64,000 nucleotides of DNA from Rhizobium sp. P40RR-XXII (GTDB lineage Bacteria; Pseudomonadota; Alphaproteobacteria; Rhizobiales; Rhizobiaceae). Positions 1 through 7,716 of this stretch are shown one piece after another. The translations under genes and the position numbers were made by a program. Location: positions 124,001 through 188,000 of the forward strand of contig NZ_JABAII010000011.1 in NCBI RefSeq assembly GCF_012641405.1, written 5' to 3'. The notes under the pieces were generated by a model. That model was given only the letters and a program-made list of their open reading frames with translations, had not been told where the DNA came from and ran no database searches. Each line of letters starts with the position of its first letter. Positions within the stretch are counted from its first letter, which is position 1.

Positions 1-32
1 GTGAAAATAGGCTGATTTGCCGCGATCGGCTA

Positions 33-127
33 GAGCGGTTCAGCTCTTCAGAAAATCTCTGAACCGCTCCATCTTTTTGTTGTCTCGCAATTTCAGGAAA
101 AGTGCTCAGCACTTTTCCTGAAATTGC
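33..127. repeat. RIME-like double palindrome
   Basis: Two adjacent inverted repeats. The first has arms GAGCGGTTCAG at 33-43 and its exact complement at 59-69. The second has perfect 20-base arms at 87-106 and 108-127 around one central base. The layout of two large palindromes in about 100 bases matches the Rhizobium-specific intergenic mosaic elements (RIME). Bases 1-237 hold nothing else I can support. Confidence 0.7.
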
Positions 128-237
128 TCTAGGAAGCATCGTCATTTTCAGGGCGTGAATCAAAACACGCCTATGTGAGCGTTTCGTTAACGCAAAATGA
201 CCGAAAGCCAAACTGTTTTCGAAATGGAATGGGACGT

Positions 238-720
238 TCACACCCTGTGATAGGGATGACCGGAGAGGATGGTGACGGCGCGGTAGAGCTGCTCGGCAAT
301 CAGGATGCGCACGAGCTGGTGCGGCCAGGTCAGCTTGCCCAAGCATATGGTCATGTCGGCCTTGTCGTAAAGGGATGGGTCGAGGCCATCGGCGCCTCCG
401 ATGGCGATCGTCAGGTCGCGTTTGCCATGATCACGGTATGTCCCGAGCATGGCGGCAAAGGCTTCGCTATCGAGCGCCTTGCCGCGTTCGTCGAGAAGGA
501 TGAGGACGCCGCCTTCGGGATGCGCCTTCTGCAGCAGGCCCGCCTCTTCGCGCTTGCGCGTCTCGCTATTGGAGGCGCGGCTTTCGGCAACCTCGGTCAT
601 GCGCGCCATTTCCAAGCCGATCGCCGGCCCGGCCTTGGCGAAACGGTCGAGATAGCGGGCCGCAAGATCCTTTTCCGGGCCGGCCTTCAACCGTCCCACC
701 GCAAAAAGACCTATCCGCAT
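238..720 (-). CDS. rlmH: 23S rRNA pseudouridine-1915 N3-methyltransferase RlmH
   Basis: RlmH (YbeA, SPOUT superfamily) uses S-adenosylmethionine to methylate pseudouridine 1915 in helix 69 of 23S rRNA on assembled ribosomes. The 160-residue product has the family length, the LLDERGK segment in the middle, the IGGADG loop that forms part of the SAM-binding knot, and the C-terminal LSGHPYHR end. An in-frame ATG lies four codons upstream, but I chose the one at 720 because a GGGAGCGGG ribosome-binding site sits just before it and MRIGLFAVGR is the usual family start. It lies downstream of rsfS on the same strand, a common alphaproteobacterial arrangement. Confidence 0.95.
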   Translation of the reverse strand: MRIGLFAVGRLKAGPEKDLAARYLDRFAKAGPAIGLEMARMTEVAESRASNSETRKREEAGLLQKAHPEGGVLILLDERGKALDSEAFAAMLGTYRDHGKRDLTIAIGGADGLDPSLYDKADMTICLGKLTWPHQLVRILIAEQLYRAVTILSGHPYHRV

Positions 721-851
721 TCCCGCTCCCAAGCATATCCGCCGTCATGGCGGCACAAAACGAAACTCTTGCCGGAAGCTCATGTCCGGCGATGGTAAAG
801 CTGCCAACGGGAGCCGGGAAAGCGCCCTTAAAGCATTTTCGCATTCCCGAC

Positions 852-874
852 GGAAAAGCGCTGCGCGCTTTTCC
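852..874. repeat. Intergenic hairpin between rsfS and rlmH
   Basis: A perfect inverted repeat with arms GGAAAAGCGC at 852-861 and its complement at 865-874 separated by three bases. There is no T-run on either side, so a terminator role for rsfS is not supported. It resembles one half of a RIME palindrome. Confidence 0.5.
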
Positions 875-893
875 TGGAAATGCCTTGGCTCGG

Positions 894-1382
894 CTAGTGC
901 AGCGTGCCTTCGTCGAGATCGGGTGCGGCCCACATCTTTTCGATGTTGTAGAACTCGCGGATCTCGGGTCGGAAGACATGAACGATGATGTCGCCGGTGT
1001 CGATCAACACCCAGTCGCCGCCATCGAGACCCTCGACGCGGGCATTGCCGAAGCCCTCGCCCTTGAGATCGGTCATGAGATGGTCGGCAATCGCCACGAC
1101 ATGACGGTTCGATCGGCCGGAGACGACGACCATGTGGTCTCCAAGCGCAGACTTGCCAGCAATGTCGATGGTAACGATATTTTCGGCCTTGGAATCCTCG
1201 AGGCTCGCGAGGACGGCTTGCAGGGCGCGGGCAGCGGCATCGGCGCCACGTTCCGAGCTCTTCGGGATAACGACAGGCGTTCTTCCCTTGGCGTGTACTG
1301 TTGTCAGTGCTCTTCCTTCCTTGAGTAACAGAACATGCACGGATGTGATCTGAGTCGACCACGTCATAAAGATAGGCATCAA
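894..1382 (-). CDS. rsfS: Ribosome silencing factor RsfS
   Basis: RsfS (Iojap/YbeB family) binds ribosomal protein L14 and blocks joining of the 30S and 50S subunits when nutrients are scarce. The conserved core runs from about residue 48 to 150: an ALQAVLASLEDSKAENI helix, IDIAGKSALGDHMVV, SGRSNRHV, GDWVLIDTGDIIVHVF and a REFYNIEKMW C-terminus, all hallmarks of the family. The first 30 or so residues are not conserved in my judgement. An AAGGAAGG ribosome-binding-like stretch lies inside the reading frame near the LTTVHAKG segment, so the true start may be internal and the 162-residue length is an upper bound. It sits in the nadD-rsfS-rlmH order, here split by the mod locus. Confidence 0.93.
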   Translation of the reverse strand: MMPIFMTWSTQITSVHVLLLKEGRALTTVHAKGRTPVVIPKSSERGADAAARALQAVLASLEDSKAENIVTIDIAGKSALGDHMVVVSGRSNRHVVAIADHLMTDLKGEGFGNARVEGLDGGDWVLIDTGDIIVHVFRPEIREFYNIEKMWAAPDLDEGTLH

Positions 1383-1499
1383 AGCATTAAGGTTTCAAGA
1401 CGCCAACGGCCATCTTGAGGCGTTCAAGACAAGGATTTGTGCCTGGATAGGGCTCTTTCGCACCAAATATGGGTGAATATTCGCACTGAGGGCCAAAAA

Positions 1500-1799
1500 T
1501 CAGGTCGCCCGGCTCACTCCTTCGACAAGAATGAGGTTGCGGCCGAGGGCCTTGTCGCGAATGTCGAGGGCAGTTGCGTATTCCGACGAACCATACCAGG
1601 CTTTGGCCCGCTCAATGTCGGGAAACTCCACGATCACGAGGGCTTGCGGCGACCAATCGCCCTCCAGTTGTTCGATCGGGCCGCCGCGGACCAGGTAGCG
1701 CCCGCCATAATGGGCTATGGAGGCGGCAGCGCGGGTCCGGTAGATCTGGAAGGCTTCGGCATCCTTCGCCGTGACGTCGGAGATGATATAGGCCGGCAT
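1500..1799 (-). CDS. DUF1330 family protein
   Basis: A 99-residue protein of the DUF1330 family, a dimeric alpha/beta-barrel (ferredoxin-like) fold of unknown biochemical role. Diagnostic features are the start PAYIISDVTAKDAEAFQIY, then YGGRYLVRGG, a central VIVEFPDIERAKAWYGSSEY and the terminal LILVEG strand. Length is normal for the family. It lies alone between the short modE gene and rsfS and is transcribed leftwards. No operon partner is evident. The family call is firm but the function is unknown. Confidence 0.85.
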   Translation of the reverse strand: MPAYIISDVTAKDAEAFQIYRTRAAASIAHYGGRYLVRGGPIEQLEGDWSPQALVIVEFPDIERAKAWYGSSEYATALDIRDKALGRNLILVEGVSRAT

Positions 1800-1960
1800 A
1801 GGTTTTCCCTTTCCCGCGAAAGTCGAATTCCCGCACGATCCCCATTCGCGCGCGGAGTTCGGATGCAGGCGCGCCTTTTACATTGAAGATCAGATAGGCC
1901 GATGCCGCCGCTTGTCCATTCCTGCCGGCATGTACAGGCAGGCGAAGGCCGCGTATACAC

Positions 1961-2075
1961 CAGCGCGGATCGAGATTTCAGCTCGAATTGGCCTGAAATC
2001 TGAATCCGCGCTAGCATTAAATGATAGAGCACGATGTCGTCCGAAAACCGATCGCACTTTTCGGCATCATGCTCG
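1961..2075. repeat. RIME1-type element, copy 1 (upstream of modE)
   Basis: Two consecutive imperfect palindromes. The first (about 1961-2013) pairs an AGATTTCAG segment with CTGAAATCT. The second (about 2021-2073) pairs CGATGTCGTCCGAAAA with TTTTCGGCATC. The same two modules occur in inverted order and orientation at 2477-2594, so the short modE gene is bracketed by an inverted pair. An upstream extension of the modE reading frame is just this repeat read through. Confidence 0.8.
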
Positions 2076-2099
2076 GCAGACCAAACGGTTACAGGTGCC

Positions 2100-2471
2100 A
2101 TGACAGACGCTCCGCAGCCATCGCTGAAGCCCGTTCTCCGTATCAGCTTTTCGGAGCAGGACCGACTTGGGCACGGCAAGATGGAGCTTCTCGAACATAT
2201 TCAGGAGACCGGTTCGATCTCGGCTGCCGGCCGTGCCATGGATATGTCTTACCGTCGGGCCTGGCTGCTCATCAGCGAACTGAACCATATGTTCCGCGAG
2301 CCGGTGGTGGAATCTCAACGCGGCGGGCAGAAGGGCGGAGGGGCTGTCTTGACTCCATTCGGCGAGGAGTTGCTGCGCCGCTTTCGCGGCATGGAAACGA
2401 CGTTGCGCGCGGCAATAGCCGACGATCTGAGCTGGCTGGAAGCCAACCGCAGCACGGCCGATAAATCCTGA
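2100..2471 (+). CDS. modE: Short ModE-type molybdate regulator (DNA-binding domain only)
   Basis: A 123-residue winged-helix regulator matching the N-terminal domain of ModE: a GHGKMELLEHIQETGSISAAG helix followed by RAMDMSYRRAWLLISELN, then the GGQKGGGAVLTPFGEELL wing. E. coli ModE carries C-terminal molybdate-binding (TOBE/Mop) domains; these are absent here, so this is the short ModE(S) type known to repress modABC in Agrobacterium. The start at 2100 is chosen because everything upstream in frame is RIME repeat. It is convergent with modC. The likely target is the Mo-box pair in front of modA. How a regulator without a molybdate pocket senses molybdenum status cannot be read from the sequence. 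Confidence 0.88.
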   Translation: MTDAPQPSLKPVLRISFSEQDRLGHGKMELLEHIQETGSISAAGRAMDMSYRRAWLLISELNHMFREPVVESQRGGQKGGGAVLTPFGEELLRRFRGMETTLRAAIADDLSWLEANRSTADKS

Positions 2472-2476
2472 TCAAT

Positions 2477-2594
2477 CTAGAGCGTGATGCCGAAAAGTGT
2501 AGGCGGTTTTCGGACGACATCACGCCCTCCTTCTTTGATTCTAGAGCGGATTCAGATTTTAGGTCGAATAGACCTAAAATCATCCGGCTCTAGT
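2477..2594. repeat. RIME1-type element, copy 2 (inverted, overlaps the modC stop)
   Basis: The reverse-oriented counterpart of the element at 1961-2075: a palindrome pairing GATGCCGAAAA with the TTTTCGG...CATC arm (about 2484-2521), then one pairing GATTTTAGGTC with GACCTAAAATC (about 2539-2592). Its CTCTAG terminus supplies the TAG stop codon of modC at 2590-2592. The two copies differ at several positions, so they are old. Confidence 0.8.
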
Positions 2595-3663
2595 ACTCGA
2601 GCGCCACCGTCTTGATGACCGCATGGATCGGCAAGCCAATGCGCAATCCCAGCCGCTCGGCTGAGAATTGCGTGATGCGGGCGGTTACGATGTCGCCGCC
2701 GCAATCGACCCTGACTTCCGCCGTTCCGTCGGCAGCCGTACCAATCTCCAACACTTCTCCATCGAGAATATTTAGGGCGCTGAGGCCCTCGGGCCGTGTC
2801 GTTGCCAGCATGACGTCGCGGGCGGGAATATGGACGCGCACGGCCTTGCCGAGAGCGGCTGCCTGGCCCGGCACGACCAGTTTTGCCGTCTTCAGGGCAA
2901 CAATGGTCAGATGATGTCGATCGTCCATCAATTCCACGCGGCCTTCCAGGAGCACACCGGCTTCGCGGCGGTCGGCCGCCAGCGGGCCGGATAGCTGGCT
3001 GAAAATATCGACGGCGGCACCTATCGTCTCTACCTTGCCGTCGCGCATGACGACGACGCGGTTGGCGAGCCGCGCCACTTCGGCGATCGAGTGGCTGACA
3101 TAGATAATGGGTATCTTGGTCTCGTCACGCAGCCGCTCGAGATAGGGCAGGATTTCGGCCTTGCGGGCTTCGTCGAGCGCGGCAAGCGGCTCATCCATCA
3201 AGAGGAGCCGCGGGGAGGAGAGCAGGGCGCGGCCGATCGCGACGCGCTGCTTCTCGCCGCCGGAAAGCTTGGCTGGCCTACGGTCGAGCAGCGCGCCGAT
3301 GTCGAGGAGGTCGACGACGCCGTCAAAGCTTTCGCCGCGCTCGTTCCGAGGCGCGAACCAGCGGCCGTAATTGAGGTTCTGCCGCACCGAAAGATGCGGA
3401 AATAGGCGCGCTTCCTGGAAGACATAGCCGAAGCGGCGGCGGTGGCGCGGCACGAAGATCTGCCTGCCGGTATCGGCAAGTACCGTATCGTCGAGGCTGA
3501 TGCGGCCGTGATCGGGCCGGATGAGGCCGGCAATAATGCGGACGATCGAAGTCTTACCGGATCCGGATCGGCCGAAAAGGGCGGTCACGCCGCCATCGGA
3601 GGTGAATGCGGCCTCCAGCGAAAAGGCGCCGAGGCGGTGGCGGATATCGACCGAGAGCGTCAT
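2590..3663 (-). CDS. modC: Molybdate ABC transporter ATP-binding protein ModC
   Basis: ModC is the ATPase that powers molybdate import through ModB. The 357-residue product has a Walker A loop GRSGSGKT near residue 31, the signature LSGGEKQRVAIGRALL, Walker B LLLMDEPLAALD and an H-loop SHSIAEVARL. It is followed by a C-terminal TOBE (Mop-like) domain containing LSALNILDGEVLEIG and VRVDCGGDIVTARIT, which in ModC binds molybdate or tungstate. The ATG at 3663 overlaps the modB stop by four bases (ATGA), so the genes are translationally coupled. The stop codon lies in the terminus of a RIME1 repeat. Operon order is modA-modB-modC, leftwards. Confidence 0.96.
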   Translation of the reverse strand: MTLSVDIRHRLGAFSLEAAFTSDGGVTALFGRSGSGKTSIVRIIAGLIRPDHGRISLDDTVLADTGRQIFVPRHRRRFGYVFQEARLFPHLSVRQNLNYGRWFAPRNERGESFDGVVDLLDIGALLDRRPAKLSGGEKQRVAIGRALLSSPRLLLMDEPLAALDEARKAEILPYLERLRDETKIPIIYVSHSIAEVARLANRVVVMRDGKVETIGAAVDIFSQLSGPLAADRREAGVLLEGRVELMDDRHHLTIVALKTAKLVVPGQAAALGKAVRVHIPARDVMLATTRPEGLSALNILDGEVLEIGTAADGTAEVRVDCGGDIVTARITQFSAERLGLRIGLPIHAVIKTVALEY

Positions 3664-4361
3664 TCGAAATCCACCCTTCGACCGGCGAGGTAGGCAAGGA
3701 ATTCCGAAGCGAGCAGGGCCGCCATGGAAATGACGATGGCGACGATGGTCAACCGCAGGGCGCCGGCATCGCCGCCGGGAACCTGGGTGAAGGTGTAGAT
3801 GGCCGAAGACAGGGTCTGGGTCTCGCCGGGAATGTTGGAAACGAAGGTGATGGTGGCGCCGAACTCGCCCATGGCCTTGGCAAAAGAAAGGATCATGCCG
3901 GCGATGATCCCGGGCAGGATCAGCGGCAGGGTGACCGTCAGAAAGGTCCAGACGGGGCTGGCGCCCAGCGTGCCAGCCGCCTCTTCGAGCTTGCGGTCGA
4001 CGGCTTCGACCGACAGTCGGATGCTTCTGACCATCAGCGGGAAGCCCATGACGCCGCAGGCAAGTGCCGCACCCGTCCAGCGAAACGAGAAGACGATACC
4101 GAGATATTGATCGAGCAAAGACCCGATCGGCCCCTTGCGGCCGAAGAGGATGAGAAGAATGAAGCCGGTGACGACAGGCGGCAGGATCAGCGGCATATGG
4201 ATGAGGCCGTTGAGGATCGATTTGCCCCAGAAGCGACCGCGCGCAAGCAGCAGGGCAGCTCCGATGCCGAAGGGGAGGCTCACCAGCATGGCGACGATGG
4301 AAACGCGCAGGCTCAGCGCTATCGCCGTCCATTCGTCGCCGCTCAAACCCAACGCTTCCAA
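3660..4361 (-). CDS. modB: Molybdate ABC transporter permease ModB
   Basis: The inner-membrane permease of the molybdate importer. Its 233 residues show at least five hydrophobic segments: SLRVSIVAMLVSLPFGIGAA, MPLILPPVVTGFILLILF, WTGAALACGVMGFPLMV, LPGIIAGMILSFAKAMGEFGA and a C-terminal LTIVAIVISMAALL. The EAAGTLGASPVWTF stretch is the coupling (EAA) loop that docks on ModC. The length is typical. An 86-base gap separates it from modA and it overlaps modC by four bases. No alternative family fits better. Confidence 0.95.
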   Translation of the reverse strand: MEALGLSGDEWTAIALSLRVSIVAMLVSLPFGIGAALLLARGRFWGKSILNGLIHMPLILPPVVTGFILLILFGRKGPIGSLLDQYLGIVFSFRWTGAALACGVMGFPLMVRSIRLSVEAVDRKLEEAAGTLGASPVWTFLTVTLPLILPGIIAGMILSFAKAMGEFGATITFVSNIPGETQTLSSAIYTFTQVPGGDAGALRLTIVAIVISMAALLASEFLAYLAGRRVDFE

Positions 4362-4447
4362 ATACCTGCCCCTTAAAACGTCTCAGGCTCGCCACGGGTC
4401 GGCGAGCCCGATGGCTGAACGTTCGTGCCCGATTGCAGTGACAATGC

Positions 4448-5245
4448 TCACCGCTTCAGGATCGTGAAGCCCTCATGCTCGAAGAACGGAACAGCCTTAG
4501 CCGATTTCAGGTAGTCGAAATAGGCCAGTACATCCGAGTTCTTGCTGCTGCTGGTGATGGCGAAGGGGTAGACGATCAGCGGGTGGCTGTCTGCCGGGAA
4601 AGTGCCGACGACGGCAACGCCCGGATCGGCCGAGACATCGGTCTGGTAGACGATGCCATAGGGCGCTTCGCCGCGTGAAACGAGGGCGAGCGCGGCGCGC
4701 ACGCTTTCGGCGCCAGCGACCTTCTTTTCCACTGATGCCCAGACGCCGAGCTTTTCCAGCGCGCTCTTGCCGTATTTGCCGGCAGGGACCGATTCCGGCT
4801 GGCCGATCGCCAGGCGGCCATCGCCGAGCAGGCCGGCTAGATCCATGCCCTGCTTGATCTCTACCGGCTTTGCCTTGTCCTTGGCGGCAACGAGAACGAG
4901 CTTGTTGCCGAGGAGGTTGACGCGGCTGTCATCCTTAATCAACTTCTTGCCTGCGACGTAATCCATCCAGTTGGTGTCGGCGGAGATGAAGACATCGGCC
5001 GGTGCGCCATTTTCAAGCTGCTTGGCGAGCGGACCGCTTGCGGCATAGGAGACGGTAACTTCCTTGCCGGTTTCCGCGGTAAAGGCTGCATCGACATTAT
5101 CAAGCGCGTTTTTCATGCTGGCGGCGGCAAAAACCACGATCTTGTCGGCGGCGAATGCCGGCGCTGGTGCGGTCGAAAGACTCAGCCATGCAGCGGAAAG
5201 GGCGGCGGTTGCAAGCTTGATCCATCGGCGTCGGCTGGTGGCCAT
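4448..5245 (-). CDS. modA: Molybdate-binding periplasmic protein ModA
   Basis: The periplasmic receptor that captures molybdate or tungstate and delivers it to ModBC. The 265-residue precursor begins with a twin-Arg-containing basic stretch (TSRRRWIK) and a hydrophobic signal ending near APAFAA. Mature-protein landmarks include VFAAASMKNALDNV, the oxyanion-binding serines in YAASGPLAKQLENGAPADVF, FISADTNWMDYV and GKYGKSALEKLGVW. It is the first gene of modABC. Two Mo-box-like palindromes lie within about 95 bases upstream, consistent with repression by the short ModE when molybdenum is plentiful. Confidence 0.95.
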   Translation of the reverse strand: MATSRRRWIKLATAALSAAWLSLSTAPAPAFAADKIVVFAAASMKNALDNVDAAFTAETGKEVTVSYAASGPLAKQLENGAPADVFISADTNWMDYVAGKKLIKDDSRVNLLGNKLVLVAAKDKAKPVEIKQGMDLAGLLGDGRLAIGQPESVPAGKYGKSALEKLGVWASVEKKVAGAESVRAALALVSRGEAPYGIVYQTDVSADPGVAVVGTFPADSHPLIVYPFAITSSSKNSDVLAYFDYLKSAKAVPFFEHEGFTILKR

Positions 5246-5263
5246 TTTATTCTCTCCAAAGGT

Positions 5264-5291
5264 ATCGACATATTTTGACTGATATAACGAC
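5264..5291. promoter_or_regulatory. Mo-box (ModE operator) 1 in front of modA
   Basis: Read on the minus strand, the half-site GTCGTTATATC is followed by six bases and AATATGTCGAT. This closely follows the known ModE palindrome ATCGCTATATA-N6-TATATAACGAT. It lies 19-46 bases before the modA start and overlaps a TTATAT element that could be the -10, as expected of a repressor site. Confidence 0.6.
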
Positions 5292-5310
5292 GCGCGAAGC
5301 TTGGCTAGGG

Positions 5311-5336
5311 ATGTATTTATAAAAATATATCGCGAT
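5311..5336. promoter_or_regulatory. Possible second Mo-box upstream of modA
   Basis: Read on the minus strand this begins ATCGCGATATA and ends ATAAATACAT. The first half fits the ModE half-site well; the second is degenerate. It sits about 20 bases beyond box 1, and two boxes are known in the Agrobacterium modA promoter. It is weaker than box 1. Confidence 0.35.
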
Positions 5337-5649
5337 ATTGCGGTGTAACGCTACGAATTCTATGGATTTTCAGTGGCGCAGCGCATAGGAGGGGCTTGGA
5401 GCATTGCAAAAATGCATGTCTGTATTCGCCCAGCGAATTGGCGAACGCTCACGAAACAAGACGTAACGTTACGAATCGTGGGATCCTGTGCCATTCTTTC
5501 GCCGAGTTCATTTCGATGATGAAAATCAAACGGCGGGGAATTCGCAAAAGAAGCGTTTTTTGGGCAGAAAATTTTCATAGCTATGCTGCCGGTGCATTGC
5601 TGCATTGCGCAATCAGCCATTTATCAATCGGTGAAATCTGCTAGAACAT

Positions 5650-5772
5650 AAGCATCGAAACGGCGATCTCCTCCTCCCAATGCCGTTCGATATGGATCAG
5701 CAACTCTCCTCCTCCCAGTTGCTGATCAGGTTCAAAAGCCCGACGCATCCTCCTCCCGCGTCGGGCTTTTTA
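5650..5772 (+). ncRNA. nfeR1: Alpha-r14 family small RNA NfeR1 (Smr14C2-like)
   Basis: Three successive hairpins each present the same unpaired CCTCCTCCC anti-Shine-Dalgarno loop. Hairpin 1 pairs TCGAAACGGC (5655-5664) with GCCGTTCGA (5682-5690). Hairpin 2 has a perfect 11-base stem, GATCAGCAACT (5695-5705) with its complement (5717-5727). Hairpin 3 is a GC-rich stem with a T-run that serves as terminator. This is the hallmark of the alphaproteobacterial alpha-r14 family, whose S. meliloti member NfeR1 acts as a trans-acting regulator affecting osmoadaptation and nodulation. Length (about 120 bases) fits. A CTAGAACAT box at 5641-5649 may be the -10. It lies between modA and nadD, pointing rightwards. 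Confidence 0.87.
5735..5772 (+). terminator. Rho-independent terminator of the NfeR1-like RNA
   Basis: Stem AAAGCCCGACGC (5735-5746) pairs with GCGTCGGGCTTT (5758-5769), followed by TTTATTTT. The loop carries the third CCTCCTCCC motif. The stem is symmetric, so it could also stop leftward transcription from nadD. Confidence 0.9.
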
Positions 5773-5804
5773 TTTTCCAGATTTTCCCAAAAAAATTGGT
5801 GGAA

Positions 5805-6386
5805 TTACTGTGCGGCGCGCAAGGCTGTCGAGCTGAGCGCCGAGCGTGGTCCGTGGATGAAGGTCCAGGCCGGCGCCCGCTTCTTCCAGAGCACGCGGGC
5901 GTCATCCTCGTCGACGCGTGCATAATGGAACGTCTTGGCCATTTTGGCCGAGAGATAGGATAGCGTCGATCCCGGCCGGTCGATAACGGCGATCGGAAAT
6001 GTCCGGGCGATTTCCTGCCATTTCTGCCAGCGATGGAATGTATTCAAGCTGTCGGCACCCATGATCCAGATAAAATGGACATGACTGTTGCGTGCCTTCA
6101 CGCGCGCAAGCGTATTGGCCGTATAGCTCATGCCCAGCGTCTGCTCGAAGGCGGTCACCTTAATGCGCGGATCGTGGGCGATCATCTCGCTGAGCGAGAT
6201 GCGCTCGGCGAGCGGCGCCAGATGATTGCGGCTCTTCAGCGGGTTGCCCGGCGTCACCATCCACCAGAGCTGATCCAGGCCGAGCCGGCGGATAGCGATC
6301 TCGGCCACGAGTGCGTGGCCTTCATGCGGTGGATTGAAGGAGCCACCGAAAAGACCGACCACCATGCCGCGCTCGGCATGAGGCAT
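5805..6386 (-). CDS. nadD: Nicotinate-nucleotide adenylyltransferase NadD
   Basis: NadD joins nicotinate mononucleotide and ATP to make deamido-NAD+ in NAD biosynthesis. The 193-residue product has the nucleotidyltransferase GLFGGSFNPPHEGH motif near the start (the (H/T)xGH site), then WWMVTPGNPLKS, a FIWIMGADSLNTFHRW segment and the C-terminal SSTALRA, which matches the conserved S-(S/T)-x-x-R motif. ATG at 6386 is my chosen start; a GTG at 6422 would add 12 residues and nearly abut the proA stop at 6424. It is the last gene of obgE-proB-proA-nadD. In many relatives rsfS follows directly; here the mod locus intervenes. Confidence 0.94.
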   Translation of the reverse strand: MPHAERGMVVGLFGGSFNPPHEGHALVAEIAIRRLGLDQLWWMVTPGNPLKSRNHLAPLAERISLSEMIAHDPRIKVTAFEQTLGMSYTANTLARVKARNSHVHFIWIMGADSLNTFHRWQKWQEIARTFPIAVIDRPGSTLSYLSAKMAKTFHYARVDEDDARVLWKKRAPAWTFIHGPRSALSSTALRAAQ

Positions 6387-6423
6387 GCGCAGATAGTGTT
6401 GATCGATCTCTTCCTTCAGCACG

Positions 6424-7716
6424 TCAGGGCCGTATCTGTCCGGTGCCGCGTACGCGATATTTGAAGGAGGTGAGCTGCTCGACGCCCACTGGCCCGCGCG
6501 CGTGCATCTTGCCGGTGGCGATACCGATTTCTGCGCCCATGCCGAACTCGCCGCCATCGGCAAATTGTGTCGAGGCATTGTGTAGCAGGATCGCCGAGTC
6601 GATCTCGGTGAAGAAGCGTTCGACGACCCCAGCATCCTCGGCGATCACGGCTTCGGTATGGTTCGACGAATATCTGCCGATATGGTCAATTGCACCGGAA
6701 ATGCCGTCGACCAGCGCGACCGAGATGATCGCGGCCAGATATTCCGTCGTCCAATCCTCTTCAGTTGCCGCCTTCAGGCCGGGCTCAAGCTTGAGCACAT
6801 CGGCGGAGCCACGGATTTCGCAGCCCGCCGCTGACAGCCCGTCGAGCAGCGGCTTCAGATGGGTGGAAGCGACCTTCGAATCAACCAGCAGCGTTTCGGC
6901 GGCACCGCAGATGCCCGTGCGGCGCATCTTGGCGTTGACGACGATGGATTTCGCCATGTCGAGATCGGCCGAGGCATCGACGTAGATATGGCAGAGACCT
7001 TCGAGATGGGCAAAGACCGGCACGCGTGCCTCGGTCTGGACGCGGGCGACGAGGCTCTTGCCGCCGCGCGGCACTATGACGTCGATATTGCCTTCGAGGC
7101 CGCGCAGCATGGCGCCGACCGCGGCGCGATCGCTGACGGGCACGAGCTGGATGGCATATTCCGGCAGGCCAGCCGCCTTCAACCCTTCGACCAGGCAATC
7201 ATGAATGGCCTGTGACGAGCGGCGCGAATCGCTGCCGCAGCGAAGGATAACGGCATTGCCGGCCTTCAGGCACAGCGCGCCGGCATCGGCCGTTACGTTC
7301 GGCCGGCTTTCGAAGATGACGCCGATGACGCCGAGTGGCGTGCGAACGCGCTCGATTTTGAGGCCGTTCGGGCGATCCCAGGCGGCGATGACTTCACCCA
7401 CCGGATCGGCGAGGGCAGCGATGGCGCGAATGCCTTCGGCCATCTCGGCAACGCGTTTGTCGTTCAATGTCAGGCGATCGACGAAGGAGGCGAGCATGTC
7501 CGTGCCCTCGACGTCCTTCAGATCCCTAGCGTTTTCAGATAGGATATGATCCTTGCGGGCCAGAATGGCGTCCGCCATTGCGTTCAACGCCTTATTCTTG
7601 CTCTCCGTGGCAGCGAAGGCCAACGGTCGCGACGCAGCCCGGGCCTTGCGACCGATATCGTTCATCAGCGCATCGATGTCGGGGCTTTGTGCGACGCTAT
7701 CAAGCATGAGCTTCAT
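6424..7716 (-). CDS. proA: Gamma-glutamyl phosphate reductase ProA
   Basis: ProA reduces gamma-glutamyl phosphate with NADPH to glutamate-5-semialdehyde, the second step of proline synthesis. The 430-residue protein shows the family segments IGVIFESRPNVTADAGALCLKAGNAVILRCGSD, IVPRGGKSLV, the catalytic-Cys region (MRRTGICGAAETLLV) and the C-terminal GPVGVEQLTSFKYRVRGTGQ. The first ATG (7716) overlaps the end of proB by 17 bases; a second in-frame ATG at 7707 would overlap by 8. It is coupled to proB and upstream of nadD. Confidence 0.97.
   Translation of the reverse strand: MKLMLDSVAQSPDIDALMNDIGRKARAASRPLAFAATESKNKALNAMADAILARKDHILSENARDLKDVEGTDMLASFVDRLTLNDKRVAEMAEGIRAIAALADPVGEVIAAWDRPNGLKIERVRTPLGVIGVIFESRPNVTADAGALCLKAGNAVILRCGSDSRRSSQAIHDCLVEGLKAAGLPEYAIQLVPVSDRAAVGAMLRGLEGNIDVIVPRGGKSLVARVQTEARVPVFAHLEGLCHIYVDASADLDMAKSIVVNAKMRRTGICGAAETLLVDSKVASTHLKPLLDGLSAAGCEIRGSADVLKLEPGLKAATEEDWTTEYLAAIISVALVDGISGAIDHIGRYSSNHTEAVIAEDAGVVERFFTEIDSAILLHNASTQFADGGEFGMGAEIGIATGKMHARGPVGVEQLTSFKYRVRGTGQIRP

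Noticed and set aside
2590..4395. A 601-codon frame joining the modB region and modC into one protein
   Set aside because: The N-terminal half is out of frame with modB and has no membrane segments; the true modC begins at 3663 with an ATGA overlap.
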